DNA of 64,000 nt, from the NCBI GenBank assembly GCA_029532625.1, contig JARFXM010000009.1:3162001-3226000 (forward strand), read 5' to 3'. The notes under the pieces are model-generated. The model searched no databases and was not told the DNA's origin. It worked only from the letters and a program-made list of their open reading frames with translations. Both the position numbers and the translations under genes were made by a program. Below are positions 1-12,448 of this stretch, in pieces (positions within the stretch are counted from its first letter, which is position 1; every line of letters starts with the position of its first letter). This DNA is from Lomentospora prolificans (taxonomy: Eukaryota; Ascomycota; Sordariomycetes; Microascales; Microascaceae).

Positions 1-1240
1 TTATCCTTTTGATTTCTCAGCGACACCGGCTTTCTCGGACGAACCCGTCAGCGGCCCTGATGTATGGCGTGGGAAGCCATCTCCAGCAATGGATGGATCG
101 AAACACCCCTCATCTTGGTTTGTGATTTATAATAAGGTAAGTTTAAAATCGCGCTGGCCTTCAAGACACCAGACCACTTCCCGATTCAGCAAGTCCCGAC
201 CAAGACCAGTCTTGAGCTTAATCATTGGCTTGTGGGTGCTGTCTCGATCCTTCAAAGCTTTCGCCAGATTTCTCCAGAGCCGAGCCTCCGGGGAATTACT
301 AATTGTCAATCTTGGCAGAGGAGCTGACGGATGGAACGGGATGTATGCCAGCATCGACATGGGCCGGAAGGACTTCAGAATTGGTTGTACTGAAGCATCG
401 TCAACGCAGCGGAGGAACGGGCTCTCTCAATGGTTAATCAAGTTTGAATTTGTATTTGTAAAGAGTAGTGATTTTTCTTCCCTTTTCCTTTTTCCCTTGG
501 AGGGGAACGGGGATCCTTCGACACCATTTGAGTCCGAGTCTTGGACTGGTAATTAGGAGGCTTCCTTTACACGATTTCGCGATCTCGTTCCTGGCGCCAT
601 CGGGGAGCCAAGAGCCGTTCCAGACTCGTGGTTGTCGCCTTAAATGTAACAGCGCCCGCGCCCATCTTGACAATAACAGAGTTCGGATTCATCACGACGG
701 CTTTGGCTGTTTGGTTGGGGTTTAAATCCGAAGTGAAAATGGCTGAGAAAGCATTGTTGCTGGTATCTATACGGAACAAGATGGGAAATAGAACAAGCTG
801 CGTGGACTACAGAAACAAAATGCAAAAGAAATGTCTATAGCGATCATCGTCATCCCATCTGAGAACAACCGACAATATCGTCGAGAACCCAGCTATACGT
901 CGCGGGAATAAAAAAAGAGAAGAAAGAGGGAAGAAGAAAACAAGAAAAAAAGAAGACAGATGAATACCAATCCCAAAAGGAACCATCCCATACCCAGAGA
1001 GTTTCCCGCCATCATCATCCCAGTCTAGGATATCCGTAAACTCCAATTGTTATGACAGACCGCCCGGAAGACGGGCATCATTAGAATCCCGAGAACCAAC
1101 CCTTTGCGATTGAAGCAATAGCGGCCATCAGCGAAGAAGCACACAAGATGCGAGGCATTAGAAGCAAAAAGGAATAACAAGATTAAGTCAATGTGCCTCC
1201 TGCGTGTCATGTCGGCATCAAACAAGAGATTGGGTCGAGA
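1..1240. other. Intergenic region, 3' side of crz1
   Basis: I see no convincing gene here. Open frames on both strands are short, overlap each other and resemble no family I know. A purine-rich stretch (about 905-960) lies downstream of the crz1 stop. A 37-codon open stretch on the minus strand ends in the TAA at 1-3 and could be the 3' end of something, but it has no start codon or convincing splice acceptor. Confidence 0.5.
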
Positions 1241-3401
1241 TTACCGAGCGCCTTGACTGTAGTCGCTCGCATAGCCCATCTCACCGTAGCCCTGAGCAGG
1301 CATGCTGCCGTCACCGAATCCGCCGCTATGGCCACTGACGTAGCCCGTATCCTCAACTTCATCGTAGTCGCTGGCGTCAAACGATGATCTGCCTCCGAGA
1401 TCTTCATCAGCGTGGTTGCTCATCTCTGCAGCCGCCCAGTTTACCTGCGCGAGGGCCGGGTACTGCGCCAAGAGCGCAGCTGGGAGCGCATATGAGGAGC
1501 CCGCATCCATCGGGAAGCCGGCTGTGGGACCCATCATCTGGCCCTGAGCTGCCAAGTCATGCGCCATGTTTTGCTGCATGCGCTGCTCTTGCCAGATGCG
1601 CTGGCGCTCAAGAGTCTCCTCATCGAGGAGCGGCTTGATGCAGATGCGACCGGCCTCGGACCTGAAGTGACGGCCAAGGGCGTCCGCACGTGCAAACCTA
1701 CGCCCGCAACCCCACTGGCTCCCAGACTTCAAGTCTCCCTTGCAGACAAATTTCTTCTCTCCGGAGTGGAGACTCTCGTGTCGCTTACGGTCGTGCTGGC
1801 GGGCAAACGCCTTGCCGCACACAGTGCACACAAACGGACGCTCGTCTGTATGGGTCCTCAAGTGAGACCTGAGGTTATAGGCTCGGGTGAATCGCTTAGG
1901 GCAGAGTGTGCACTGGAAGGTGGCGGGGTGTTTCTGAACCCTCTTGGGGTTGCCGCTCTCCTGAGCGTTCTGATAGTCGGGATCGGCGAGCCTCAGGGCA
2001 ATGACGTTGTTAGGCACCGCAGACGTAGACTGGCGTCTCCGGTTGGCGGCGGTGGTGTTCCGGTCGAGAGGTGACAGGGAGCGCGAGCTATCCCTGGAGT
2101 CGGGCGTGAGGTTGGGGGAGAGCGAGCCACCGCCAAGGCCGGAACGGTTGACCATGCCTGCAGCGGCGCTGTAGGGATCCGTCACGGCGCGTTTCCGTGC
2201 ACGTCCTGCGGGGAAGTTTTACGTTAGCAGATGGGGACGCCGTAGTTACACCACGGAAAGAGAGAATGCATACCTCGAGTGTCGGGGGGTGTTAGCGAAT
2301 CGGCATCCATGGTACCCTTAGGAAGAGGGTCGAAATTTGTGCGCTGCGAGGTCGGCGCATAGTCGATGTTGATGGCGGGGGGGCAAGCTGGGGAAGATCG
2401 GGCTGTTGGAGGGTGGGGAATGCCTCACTACCACCCTGAAGTGTAGGCATGGCTCCATAGGGACCCTGGGGAGGAGCGAGACCGAAGGCACTCGCAGCAT
2501 GGCCGAGGTCGGGCCCTTGCGCCGGGAGAATGCGCGGAGAGATGGCCGGACTGTGGGACGGGCTTCGGCCGTGGAGGTTAGGGCTGTGCTGGGGATCGGA
2601 AAGGCTAAAGCTGCCGATCCCGAGTACCTCCTGATAAAGACCGGCATCCTGAGGTCGCTGCATAGGAGAATGGCCACCCTCGATGGGATCAAAAGTGTCG
2701 TGGCTCACAAGGTTTGGCGAGGGGGCGACGCTGGAGACTTCAGAGTACTCGGAAGGAGATCTCCTGTGAGTCTGGAATTGAGGCTGGCTCCACTCGTTTA
2801 GTTGGCTTGGGAGTAGCGCCGCTTCAGGGCCGAGAGAAGCATGTCTAGAATGGTTAGAGGGAGGAGAGGAGAAGTGCTGGTGATGGTTGAAGGCGGGAGA
2901 ACCCTGCGGCTCGGGCTTCAGGAGATGAGGAGGGGTCGGGGAGTGGTTGATCTGTGGAGAGCTCATGGTGTTGATGTCCGAGGGGTTCAAGGTGGAAGCT
3001 TCAAAGAGGGGTTGGTCAAACTGCTCGCCCTGTTGGTTGGAAGCCGGGAATAGCGAGTAGTCCGCGGCGTCGTTGAAGTTTGAAGGAGCCAGGTAGGGCG
3101 ATGATTGTGCCTGGCCGCTGAAAGCCAGGTTTCCGTCAGTGTGAGGTGGGACCAAGCTCTGGGTAGGATCGAACGAGGTTTGCTGATGGCCAGGAGTCAG
3201 GAAGCCGGAGGAGGTATTATAGGAGAAGTCGGTTGACGAAGGTCGTTGTGTCCGGAAGTTGGATTGATCTAGGTCAAGGCCAAGTCCAATCGATGCGTCG
3301 TTGATCGGAGGATAAGCGGTCGGAGCTAGCGACGGCGATTGATTTATAGGAAGCTGGTGACCCGCCGATGGGGACCGGCCGCGCTGGCCTTGCTGATCCA
3401 T
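1241..3401 (-). CDS. crz1: Crz1-like calcineurin-responsive C2H2 zinc-finger transcription factor (frame break in exon 1)
   Basis: In fungi Crz1 is dephosphorylated by calcineurin, enters the nucleus and activates calcium, cell-wall and ion-stress genes. Exon 1 is 3401-2274, the intron is 2273-2206 (GTATGC donor, TGCTAAC branch, CGCAG acceptor) and exon 2 is 2205-1241. The N-terminal half is Ser/Pro/Gln-rich and low in complexity, as is usual for Crz1. Exon 2 carries two canonical C2H2 fingers (CTLC..H-x3-H and CTVC..H-x4-H) and a degenerate third finger with GCGRRFARADALGRH, the Crz1 signature. The ATG at 3401 is chosen because the protein then begins MDQQGQRGRSPS, with the usual RGRSP motif. 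As written, the frame runs off at 2292, before the fingers. Reading on in the next frame past a G7 run (2377-2383) gives the conserved INIDYAPTSQRTNFDPL block and the phase that exon 2 requires, so one base appears to be missing. Expected length is about 697 aa; the literal frame gives 369 aa with no DNA-binding domain. Confidence 0.9.
2377..2383. other. Homopolymer at the crz1 frame break (G7 on +, C7 in the mRNA sense)
   Basis: Upstream of the run the coding frame is -3401..; downstream the conserved Crz1 block lies one frame away. Exon 1 is 1128 nt, which ends in phase 0, yet exon 2 is open only if exon 1 ends in phase 1. A run of eight instead of seven bases would reconcile both facts. 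This could be a consensus error or a real deletion. Confidence 0.8.
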
Positions 3402-6400
3402 GACTTTGGAAGATGATGTTTCTGTTCTTAGAAGTCGAGGCGTACTGGCACTCTGCCTTCCCGATGCTTGGAGAGATGGGCGCACAAAGGTTGAAGCGTG
3501 GCTATGTTGTTCGGATTTGGGGGAGGTGGGAAGAGGGGGGGCTGTGCAAGATACTTGTATGGGTTGCGACGAGACAGGCCTCTCACGCGCTGTAATAACC
3601 AGGCACTATGACTTGTGTGGCCCTACCAAGGTCAATCTACTTTCTTGCATTCTGGCCAGCGGCAGCGACTCGGGCAAGCACACCTTTTGTTTTTTTTTGT
3701 GTGTGTTCCTCTGGCTTCTCCCTAGTTTTTGCCGGAAGCGCGCGATAGCCACGCGACAGGAACTAAGAATAATGACTTTGTGGGGGAGGCGAAGGACAAT
3801 ATTGCTACCCCTCGTCGTGCGAGTTACGCAAGCTCGATTTTTGTCCCCAACGTCGACGTCGGAGTATAAATATATAGGACGCTTTGTTCTAGGGAATCTT
3901 TTTTAACGGGCCCAGTTGCGCAGGGAGGAGCGAGCAGCGAGAGCGGAAATTGAGAAGATGTTGAGGTGAGATTGGGTGGCTCGAAGGGGGGTTTCTACCA
4001 TGGGATACTCAGGGACTTTGTGAGGGGAAACCGCTGGGACCTTGGGCAACGAGTCGTTAATTCCCCTTTGGCTTCGGGCAGTAGGTTGGGATTGGACAGA
4101 CATAGTACTTGGTACAGACACACCTTCGGACGGGAACCCTCTTCCATTTCACCTTGAGTACCAGTACTGTACTCACGGCACAGTCCCCAGCAGACCTGGC
4201 CGTATTGGGACAAATGCTGAGTAGATTACGAGGGTCCTGACCAATACAATGCCGTCGCTGGATCACCGGTAGGCTGTGCAGCACGATCGCCTTATCGAGG
4301 TACAGTACAACGGGTTCGGTGTCCCTGTCGCTGGAATCCTTCTATTAAGACTTCTCCACTCATACCGTCCTAATACCCCAGCCTAATGAGGGTGAGGGTC
4401 CTATTTCCCCTAGCACATGCGACTGGCACAATCTGTCAATTCCAAAGTCCTAACGATTGACAAAATCAAAGCTCTAGGGGAGCAGGGTCCAAAAATAACC
4501 TCCTCCATCGGCATCATGTTAGCCGACATGAAGAGATGGGGGACTCGTTGAGAGCTATTCATAATGTCGTGACTAGGAATCACAACACTTTCTCCCCTTC
4601 GCAGTTGGAGAACCGAACCCGGCAGACATTGATCCATTTCCCTGTTGACACAGGTTCTAGCCCGCTTGGGCCTTACTCTATTCCAAATCTCGAGTTCTTT
4701 GGAGAGGCGTCCTAGTAGGTCGCGGTCCAATCTGTGCAATGCTGCGACAATGGTGCACCAAATGATTACCTAAACCGGCACAGTCTCGCAAACCATCCAG
4801 TTACAAGGATGGAACGCCGCCATGGTGTTTGCAGGCCTATTAAGCGCTGGTTCTCCTCTCCAAGGAAGGGTGGGCACGAGATTAGGAAACCTTCTTGGGA
4901 AATACCAAGTGAATGGGGGAGGAGAAGAAGGAAAAGAACAAGAAGGGTTAAGGGTCAAATTTGATTCCTGCGAGACTCGGCGGAACCCGCTTGGAACGGC
5001 CGCCCTCGCCTGTCCCGTTCGGTAAGAATTGCCAGCTTGTCCAAAGTTAGGGGTTGCTTGAGTTTCCTAGAGCAGTTATTAGCTCAACATCACATCCTCT
5101 GCCAGCCCTGCTCCTCTCGTCCGCTTCTGCTGCCACTGCTCCTACACATCAATGTAATCTCCGTAAACTCATCAGCCGATGCACTGTCGGCAACTAAAGC
5201 CGGAGTCGTTTCGGTCCCATGATGCTCACAGGGAAAGCGACAACTCAGATGCGGGAAAGTGTTACCGAGGCCATCGCTCGCCTCATTTGAGATACCAACA
5301 TGAGCACGCATTACTGTCCTCTCGCGGGTCCTAGAGAAATTTGTCGTTCCCATAAATGCGACACCAAGGCGGCCTAACCAGAATTCACCCGCCAGCCAGC
5401 TATAGGGAGGTATTGGGTACTCTAGTGCTGGGAACACGAACAGAGCAAGAGGCCGGGTCGCAGAGCATGGAGCCAGCCAAATCCCTCTTCACCTTATGCC
5501 GTCCCAGCGCCTAACACTATGGTCGCAACATGCTACAAGCCCATGATGGCGACCTGAGACCTGGAATTATGGTCGAGTACCCGCTTAAGGTGCTCTTTCT
5601 GCCCCTCGAATCCATGCGAGGCCCAACAGAAACAGGAGACCTTGGCCGACACAAAATGTCCATGGAGTGTCCACTACAAAGGTAAACAGGTCTCCCACGA
5701 GGCCCCACGCACATATCCCGATGTGGCATTTCGAGATCACCATGGGAGTAAAGCCGCGAGAGTTGAGGCTGTGTCTCCCGGCGCCTGTCCTCTTGAGTCG
5801 GACCATTGGGACAAGGTGCGCGGCCAAGACTGACCAAAGCAGTTAATCTCGGTTGCAGCCCTATTCCAGAACCCACTCATCCACCACCCTAACCCTACTG
5901 CAACGAATCAGGCCAGTCTCGGGAACCATGACAGCATTGGGTGCACAGGTATAATCGGTTGCATCTCACCACTACAGTAATAGCCTCAACTGTACCCCCC
6001 GTCTATACATTTGATTAGACACAGCCACCTTGCTGTGCAGTGTAACATGGAAACCCAAAGGGAAGAGAAAGCCAGGCTAGGCAAGAAATCCTCGTTGGTC
6101 TTGTCTCATGTAGAACGTCCCACCCCAGTCCCCAGTTTTAATTCTCCTGCCATCGCCCTTGTTGCCCGTAGTATTTTATTTTCTAATTTTAGTCTGGTGA
6201 CAGTTGCGAAGAGGGTTTGCGCGTTTCACCTTTTGACTTTCGCATAGCCTCACTCGCTATTGCGACAAACGGATTACAACCCGTCTCCGCACACCCTCAT
6301 CCCTAGTCGATTTTCTGTCGACGTAACACCCGGGAGCGGCTCCTAATAGGGCTGGGGAATTGGCGCTTCGGGGTCCTTGGGGGGCAAGCTAGTTTTACCC

Positions 6401-7263
6401 ATTGGCACGCGCCCGTTGCCACGGAGCAAAGCCACAGATGTCCTTGTCAACCCTGGGGGCCACGAACGGGCATTTCACCCGCCCGTCTTTAGGCCGGAAT
6501 ATAAGCTTTGCTGTGTTTGCTTATCACGTCTATTACAAACCTAATCTATTCATAGCCAGCCGTACTCTCTTTCCGCTCGTAGCTGCTCATGATGACGGAC
6601 CGTATTCCAGAACACCAGTGCCACGTTCGCTTAATGATTGTGGCCTCTGGTCTGGAAACTCGCGCTGCCGAGGGCTTCGCGGCTCTTTCGCCCTGACTAA
6701 ATTCTCACGAGGCTGTGGGTGGTGATCCCAATCGCTGTGTAGGCAAGGGGGACGGTGCTTCTTGGGAACTGTCAGAGCCGATGACCACTAATAGGCTCAA
6801 ATAGGCTCAGTGTGATTGCTCTATGTCTATGTACATGGTGGAGGCAGATTCGGCCCCTTTAAAAGAGAATATCTATTGAGTGGAAATGCTGACCTCGCGA
6901 GAGGGGAGAGTGTCTGAAGGAGAATGAAATCTCAATGGAAATGCAACAACTGCGGAAACGCCATGCACCATCCGTCCCACAACCATCACCTGATGGTCGA
7001 ATCTGTTTGTGTATCCCCATTTTGTAACTAAAACAGATGGTATAATCGATTGGATAAGAGCGCCGCCGATATGGTTCAAAATAAGATGAGAGGAGGAAAA
7101 ATCGAAAGAAGGGGATCAATAATGCACCCCCTAGTGAATGGGTCTAAATGCGCATGGGATATTCCAAAGCAAGAACGGAAAACGACCAAAAGAAACTCGG
7201 TGGATGACTAGTGTAAAAGAGTTGTTCGGAGAAGGAATCGAGGCCATGGATTGACGATGACGT
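3402..7263. other. Long intergenic region between crz1 and AOX
   Basis: This 3.9 kb stretch holds the crz1 promoter and leader (from 3402 upward) and the 3' flank of AOX. There is a TATA-like A/T stretch near 3865-3880. The many open frames on both strands are short, have no credible splice sites and resemble no family I recognise. I see no RNA gene or clear repeat. Confidence 0.5.
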
Positions 7264-8463
7264 CTATTTCGACGAGGCGTACTTGGTGTCCTTCGTGCGG
7301 GATTCTATGCCCTCGATGACCTCGGACCTTTCATAGCCTTGGGGACGGAGCGCAGCGTTTGGGATCTTTGGGTTTTCTTCCCTGGCGCTGGGTTCGAACG
7401 GGTTAGGGTCAGTCTGCTGATCGAGGTTGGCAAGAGTGTGATTCACGCCACGATGTCCGGCTTCTATAACAAAGAACGCCTATTAGAAAATTGCACAAAG
7501 GAGTTTTTTGGGTGAGGATATTTGGTTAGTAGATCGCATACCATCAGCACGAATGTAACGAGTCAGCCAGAGCATCGTCCTTCTCTCCGGAGGAATGTTC
7601 CAGTACTCAACAGCGATGTCGGGAATGGGGAATTTCGGGTCAGACCAGCCCTCAATCTGGCCTTCACGGATTTCTCGCTCTAGTCTAGAGTATGTATGGA
7701 TGGCCTCTTCCTCAATGTAGCCAACGAAGCGGTGGAAGAATGTCGGCGAGATCCAACGCGCGATGAAGCAAATGTTGAAAAACACTCCCTGCGCACCGAT
7801 GAAGATCATTCTCATCAGCCAACCAGGCTCAGCCAAGTTCATCCAGGTGAGTAGATGCATCCTCTCGTTTGTGGCCTCTTCAAGCAAGGTCTTGATCCAG
7901 CCCTGGTCACGGGCTCCACGCCGGAGAGACCGCAGATGGCGATGCACGGCGGCGACCATTCCTGGTACAGCTGCGATGCTCTCGAGGAAGAGAATTCTAG
8001 CATTCTAGGTGATGTTAGACCTGTTGGGTCGAATCTCAGTGAGGGAAGTGCTGGACCTAGTACATACGTATTGAGTCTTTGTCAAAGGCCGTTCGTTTGT
8101 GACACCGGTGGAAAAATCGACCATCTTTCGAGCCCCTCTCACTAATCTCCATGCCAAAGAATCGGCCCAAGTCTCGGGCTCTCGATGGCCGACTTCAACT
8201 TCAAGTAGCTCTTTGTCTGTGTAGGTCGGCCCAGGAAAGATCGGCTTCGTTACACGGACATTTTCCAGGTCCTTCTTGGGAACTTTGTCCTTGACAATGG
8301 CGAACTGGGCAAAATTCCTCGTCTGGTGAGAGAGGTCGTAGGCGGCTCCAAAGAACGGTCGACTCGCTAGCATGATTGGGGCTGGGTGTGCGGTGACCAA
8401 TTTCGCCATTCTGCTGATCTGCCTAGCAGAACAGAGTCGAGGCTGGGCTCGCGTAGCTAGCAT
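7264..8463 (-). CDS. AOX1: Mitochondrial alternative oxidase
   Basis: This is the di-iron ubiquinol oxidase of the inner mitochondrial membrane. It passes electrons from ubiquinol to oxygen without pumping protons and is induced in fungi when the cytochrome chain is blocked. Exons are 8463-8068, 8004-7542 and 7463-7264, with introns of 63 bp (8067-8005) and 78 bp (7541-7464), both with GTATGY donors; the product is 352 aa. Expected iron ligands are present: E140 in LESIA, E179 and H182 in NERMH, E230 in the EEEAIHTY segment, and E287 and H290 in DEAGH. The N-terminus is Arg-rich and fits a mitochondrial presequence. The ATG at 8463 is the first true ATG in the frame. Oddities: the usual LESIAGVPG reads LESIAAVPG, and DEAKHR is DEAGHR. 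The ligands themselves are intact, so the enzyme should be active. Confidence 0.95.
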
Positions 8464-11000
8464 TATAAGCAACTGTCTATGACTGGTGCTTCCGGGGAGC
8501 AGTTTTGGGCGAGAATAAGGTTATGATATCAGGAGCAACGGAAGGGGAAATGGGATGACCAGCTTATAAGTGGTGACTCGAGGCTTCGTGAATTTGTACG
8601 AGTGGGCGCTAAGGTCACATGTAAGACCTGATGCGATTCTTGTGAAGATGCAAGTTCATCATACTGGTATGGATATTACACAGCGATGAGGTAACCCGAC
8701 AATAACCAGAGCCGGGAACGTGGAAGTTCTGCCTGATTTATATACTTGCGGAAAAACAAAAAAAAAAAAAAAAAAAAACTTGGAGACATTAACATGATTC
8801 CTCATTCGGCGACCATCAACCCCTGAATATTTGTCAATCGGCGTCCACCTTTTACACAGACATGGATCCTTCCTTCGTATCAGCGAGTTTTGCTCAGGCG
8901 GCGGAGCCGTCGCTGGCTTCACATTCGCCATGTTCGGGTGGATCCGGAATGCGGATTTGCTTCAACACAAAGTCAATTTGCTCAGCTGACCCTAATACGA
9001 GGCGGTTGGCTGCCAAACTGTTAGGATTACTCAGACTTGAGTTCCGATTTATATTCGCCCAGATTAGTCACTCTGGGCATTACGAAGTACGAAGGAATAC
9101 TGATTGCCATGGTGCATAGTTCGGTGCTGTAGGAATATTTCGAATTCCTCGAAGCTCCATTCATTGGAGACTTTTGCGATCCTTGGACTTTGAAAATAGA
9201 AATGCAGCCAAGCCAGGCCGCAAGGCTCCACGGGGCTCCCCGAGGTCCCACGGAGCCAGCGAGTGCAGGATTGTCGCCGCAGGGCACTCAAATGTTTGCT
9301 GTTGTTACTTGGCGCTACTCGCATTCGATGGCGCTTGTTAGGGCTATCTATCTGCCAGCGTCGTCATTGCCCAGAGCCCCCCACGCTCGTTGACATCAGT
9401 CTGCCAAGCTTCTGGCCCGCAGGGTCGACTGGCGCAGATCGTGGGTTTTGTCTGGGTTTTCACGTCCGGCATAGTGGGTCACCAGTTACCGGAGCCGGGG
9501 TTCTCTTCCGCGGCCCATAAAAGCCCAGCACCTAAAAAGGAGGAAAACTGTGTTTCGCTTTGGGGTGCCTGCTAGAGGGCCCTCCGAAAAAAAATTTGTG
9601 GAGCTTGGATCCGGAAGTCGGCGAGGTTGGTAGAAACTTTCCGTTTCCGTGGAGAATCGGCGAGTTATCGCCTGTAACTCTTCGGGAAAAAAAATGTTTT
9701 CCATCATTTGCTTAAAGGCTCAAAGCATGCGCCGTGTCCAAACGCCTCGAAACTACATGGACGGCCCCCGCAAGCCGGAGTGGAAACAGTAGATCCGCGC
9801 ACGTTCGTGGCCGCGGGCCGGGCTACCCTTGGACAGTATGGGGGACACGGGGTTCTAGAAGGGTAGCTGAGAACTCGTCGGCTGCATTTCCACACCAGGT
9901 TCTCATCCTCCGCCACTTCTACCGTCGTTATTTCCGCCGGAACGCGCCCCGGACCACAAGGCCAGGCTAGAAACAGCCCCTAGACAAGACAATCTATATA
10001 ATCTAATTCTAGTCCGAGCGTCAACAACGTAGTTCCATGGACAGTTTCCAGAGGCCCTGTTGCAACATCATCGAACCACCAGGTCTGGAACTGCATCGAC
10101 GGGGGCCGGGGGTCACTTGAAGCCGCATCGAAACCATCGGCTGTTGATTAGCCTCGGCAAGTACTTTCTACTAATCTTACTTGCGTCGTAGGACATCGAG
10201 ACGAGTTTGATGTTGGTTTGCGAGGGTTCCTTTGGCTTACACGTCGACAAGGATTAGCCCTGTTTGGGGACGGGCCATGGAGAATTGCACCGGCGGCATC
10301 AAGACCAAACCTACGCCCTCCGAACCGCAGGCACTTTACGATCATAGGCGGTCGGAGATACCATTCCCTAACTGTTTTCGACGGCCACCCCCGCGTCATT
10401 CATTTTATGTAGGAGGTGTATCATTTCTAGCACAAATCTCGAATCCCTTCCCTCGCGCTGCCGCGAGATACGTTTTCGGTAATGATTCCCTCCCACATCG
10501 GTGACAACCTTCTCAAGGAGATTAGAGACACGCATATGATACGACGTGGTCTGCGGCCGTAGGCCCACCGTCGCGCCTCATTCCGACGACCCCGTCCGTG
10601 CACTCGCCTATGGGAACCAGTGGGCGCGCAATGCAGGAAGCTTGTGCATGAAGCGCATATCGACCCAGTCTACCAAGGTAGCCTGTGGAGAGAAGACGAG
10701 GGACTGCCTGTCTCAACAGGCAGGACGGGTAAAAGGGGAAACGTACAAGTGAACGCACATGTGCACTAACAACGGATTTTTTTTTGCTTTTGCAGGTGCG
10801 GTTGGTGTTGGGATGGCGGGCAAGCAACATTGGAACTGCCTTATAGACCGAGCTCCTCCACATCCCGAATCTGATCCATTTGCTACTCAATTGTTTCCGG
10901 TCGCACATACGTATGGTCTGGCGTGACTCTTATGATCCGTTCGTCAAGGCGCCTCCCCGAATAGTACAGAAGGCCTTGGTCCTCATCGCACGTCCAAGAC
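8464..11000. other. Divergent spacer between AOX and the rhodopsin-like gene
   Basis: This 2.5 kb holds the promoters of both divergently transcribed genes. A 21-bp A run sits at 8758-8778. I see no supported coding sequence: open frames are short, mutually overlapping and unlike any known family. Confidence 0.5.
8758..8778 (+). repeat. Poly(A) tract, 21 bp
   Basis: An uninterrupted A run preceded by GAAAAAC, about 300 bp upstream of the AOX start codon. Such runs are common in fungal promoters and are prone to length errors. Confidence 0.9.
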
Positions 11001-12448
11001 ATGAGCGTGGATCTGAACGACACCAATGGTCCAACACTGCTCGCAGCGACCTGGACCGTCACTGTCCTTTCCTTGGTTTTCTTAGCCCTTCGACTATACT
11101 GCAAGCTCAATCATGGACGGCCACTGTGGTGGGACGACCATGTGTTAGCAACTTCCTGGGTGAGTGTCTCTCTTTCTGAACGTCCCGCCACCTTGTATGT
11201 TTCTTTCGGCGCAAGGTCTTCCCATCATCGTATTGGAGAGGCGAGACTCGAAGCCGTCGCCAAAAACTATAGTGCTCGTGTGTTAACGCCTTAGCCTCAA
11301 GATATGTCTTCTAGGTACAGTCATCTCTGTGAGCCTCTCCGCTTCTCTCGGTCTCGGCCAGCGGACGGCGGTCGTAGTACAACGCCCCCGCGAAGATCTC
11401 GTCAAGCTTAGCCAATTGAGCATTCCCGGGTCCCTGCTCTCCGTCCTAGCGATCGTATGGAGCAAAACGTCTTTTGCTCTAACGCTCATGAGAATTTGCG
11501 ATGGGTGGAAACGGATACTGCTCTGGTTCGCCATCATATCGATGAATCTGTTCATGATTACTACGGGGATATTACTCATCGCCAAGTGTACACCTCTTGA
11601 TTTCATCCTTCCCGGAGGGCCTGGGAAAAAGTGCTTACCAAAGGAGGTAAACGTCATCTTTGGGGCCACGGCTTCAGGTAAATTACCCTCATGGAGTCGA
11701 CCTTGATTGCAGATGGGAATATACTCACGCCGCATATGCAGCATACTCCGGAGCCATGGACGTCATCCTTGCTGTTCTCCCGTGGCAGCTTGTGTGGAAT
11801 CTACAGATGAAGCTCGGAGAAAAGATTGGAGTGGCTATTGCAATGAGTATGGGTATCTTGTAAGTGATTTCCGTACTTCAAATTCATGCAGGAGGCGTTG
11901 CTAATCCCAACTCAGTGCTGGAGTCACCGCCTTCATCAAGTGCACTTACATTCGGGACTTGGGCGGAGGCGATTTAACGTGTAAGTGATGCCTAACTCCA
12001 CTGGTTGGAATATCAATGAGTTGCTAAGCTAAAGTGACTAGTCCAACTTTCATACTTGATGATCTGGGGTGCAGTTGAGGCTGCCGTGACCATCGTTGCT
12101 GCATCGATCCCGATTTTACGTGTCCTTATCCGCGATGCAACGGCCCAATATTACTACGGTTCTCGATCTCGTACTCAGCGTCGTGCGCGCCACGAAGACG
12201 AGAGTGGTATCCTTAGTTCGGCCAACCGAGGGAAACGGACCAACGCTGTTCGTTCGTCCATCTCAGCCCATCCCGCAAGTAGTCGCAGTACGGAAAACTA
12301 CAGCATGTCTTCTGACGAAGAGAACAAGACTCGTGGCCGGCCACAGATGCAGGGAGGCGGTATCGTCAAGACGACTCAGGTAACTGTAGAGACCAAGAGG
12401 ATACAGGGTCAATCGTCCTCTGAGTACGAGATGGATAATTTAGGATAG
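11001..12448 (+). CDS. Seven-helix rhodopsin-domain (PTH11/SAT4-like) integral membrane protein
   Basis: This belongs to the large fungal family of rhodopsin-fold plasma-membrane proteins that includes PTH11-like receptors; its ligand is unknown. My exon model is 11001-11159, 11302-11677, 11742-11859, 11916-11980 and 12042-12448, giving 374 aa. Introns 2-4 are 56-64 bp with clear GTAA donors and YAG acceptors. Seven hydrophobic segments are visible, for example around LAATWTVTVLSLVFLALRLY, SLLSVLAIVWSKTSFALTLM and DVILAVLPWQLVW. The family motif WWDDHVL follows helix 1, CLPK lies before helix 5, and a polar Ser/Arg-rich tail of about 100 residues should face the cytosol. There is no CFEM domain. 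Intron 1 is the uncertain one: I chose donor 11160 and a CAAG acceptor ending at 11301 because the join gives a normal helix 2 (SW-ICLLGTVIS). Other choices (donor 11164 with acceptor 11314, or donor near 11206 with acceptor 11294) also keep the frame. Confidence 0.85.

Noticed and set aside
1..114. 37-codon open stretch on the minus strand ending in TAA at 1-3
   Set aside because: Its end looks protein-like, but there is no start codon, no convincing acceptor in the right phase and no recognisable family.
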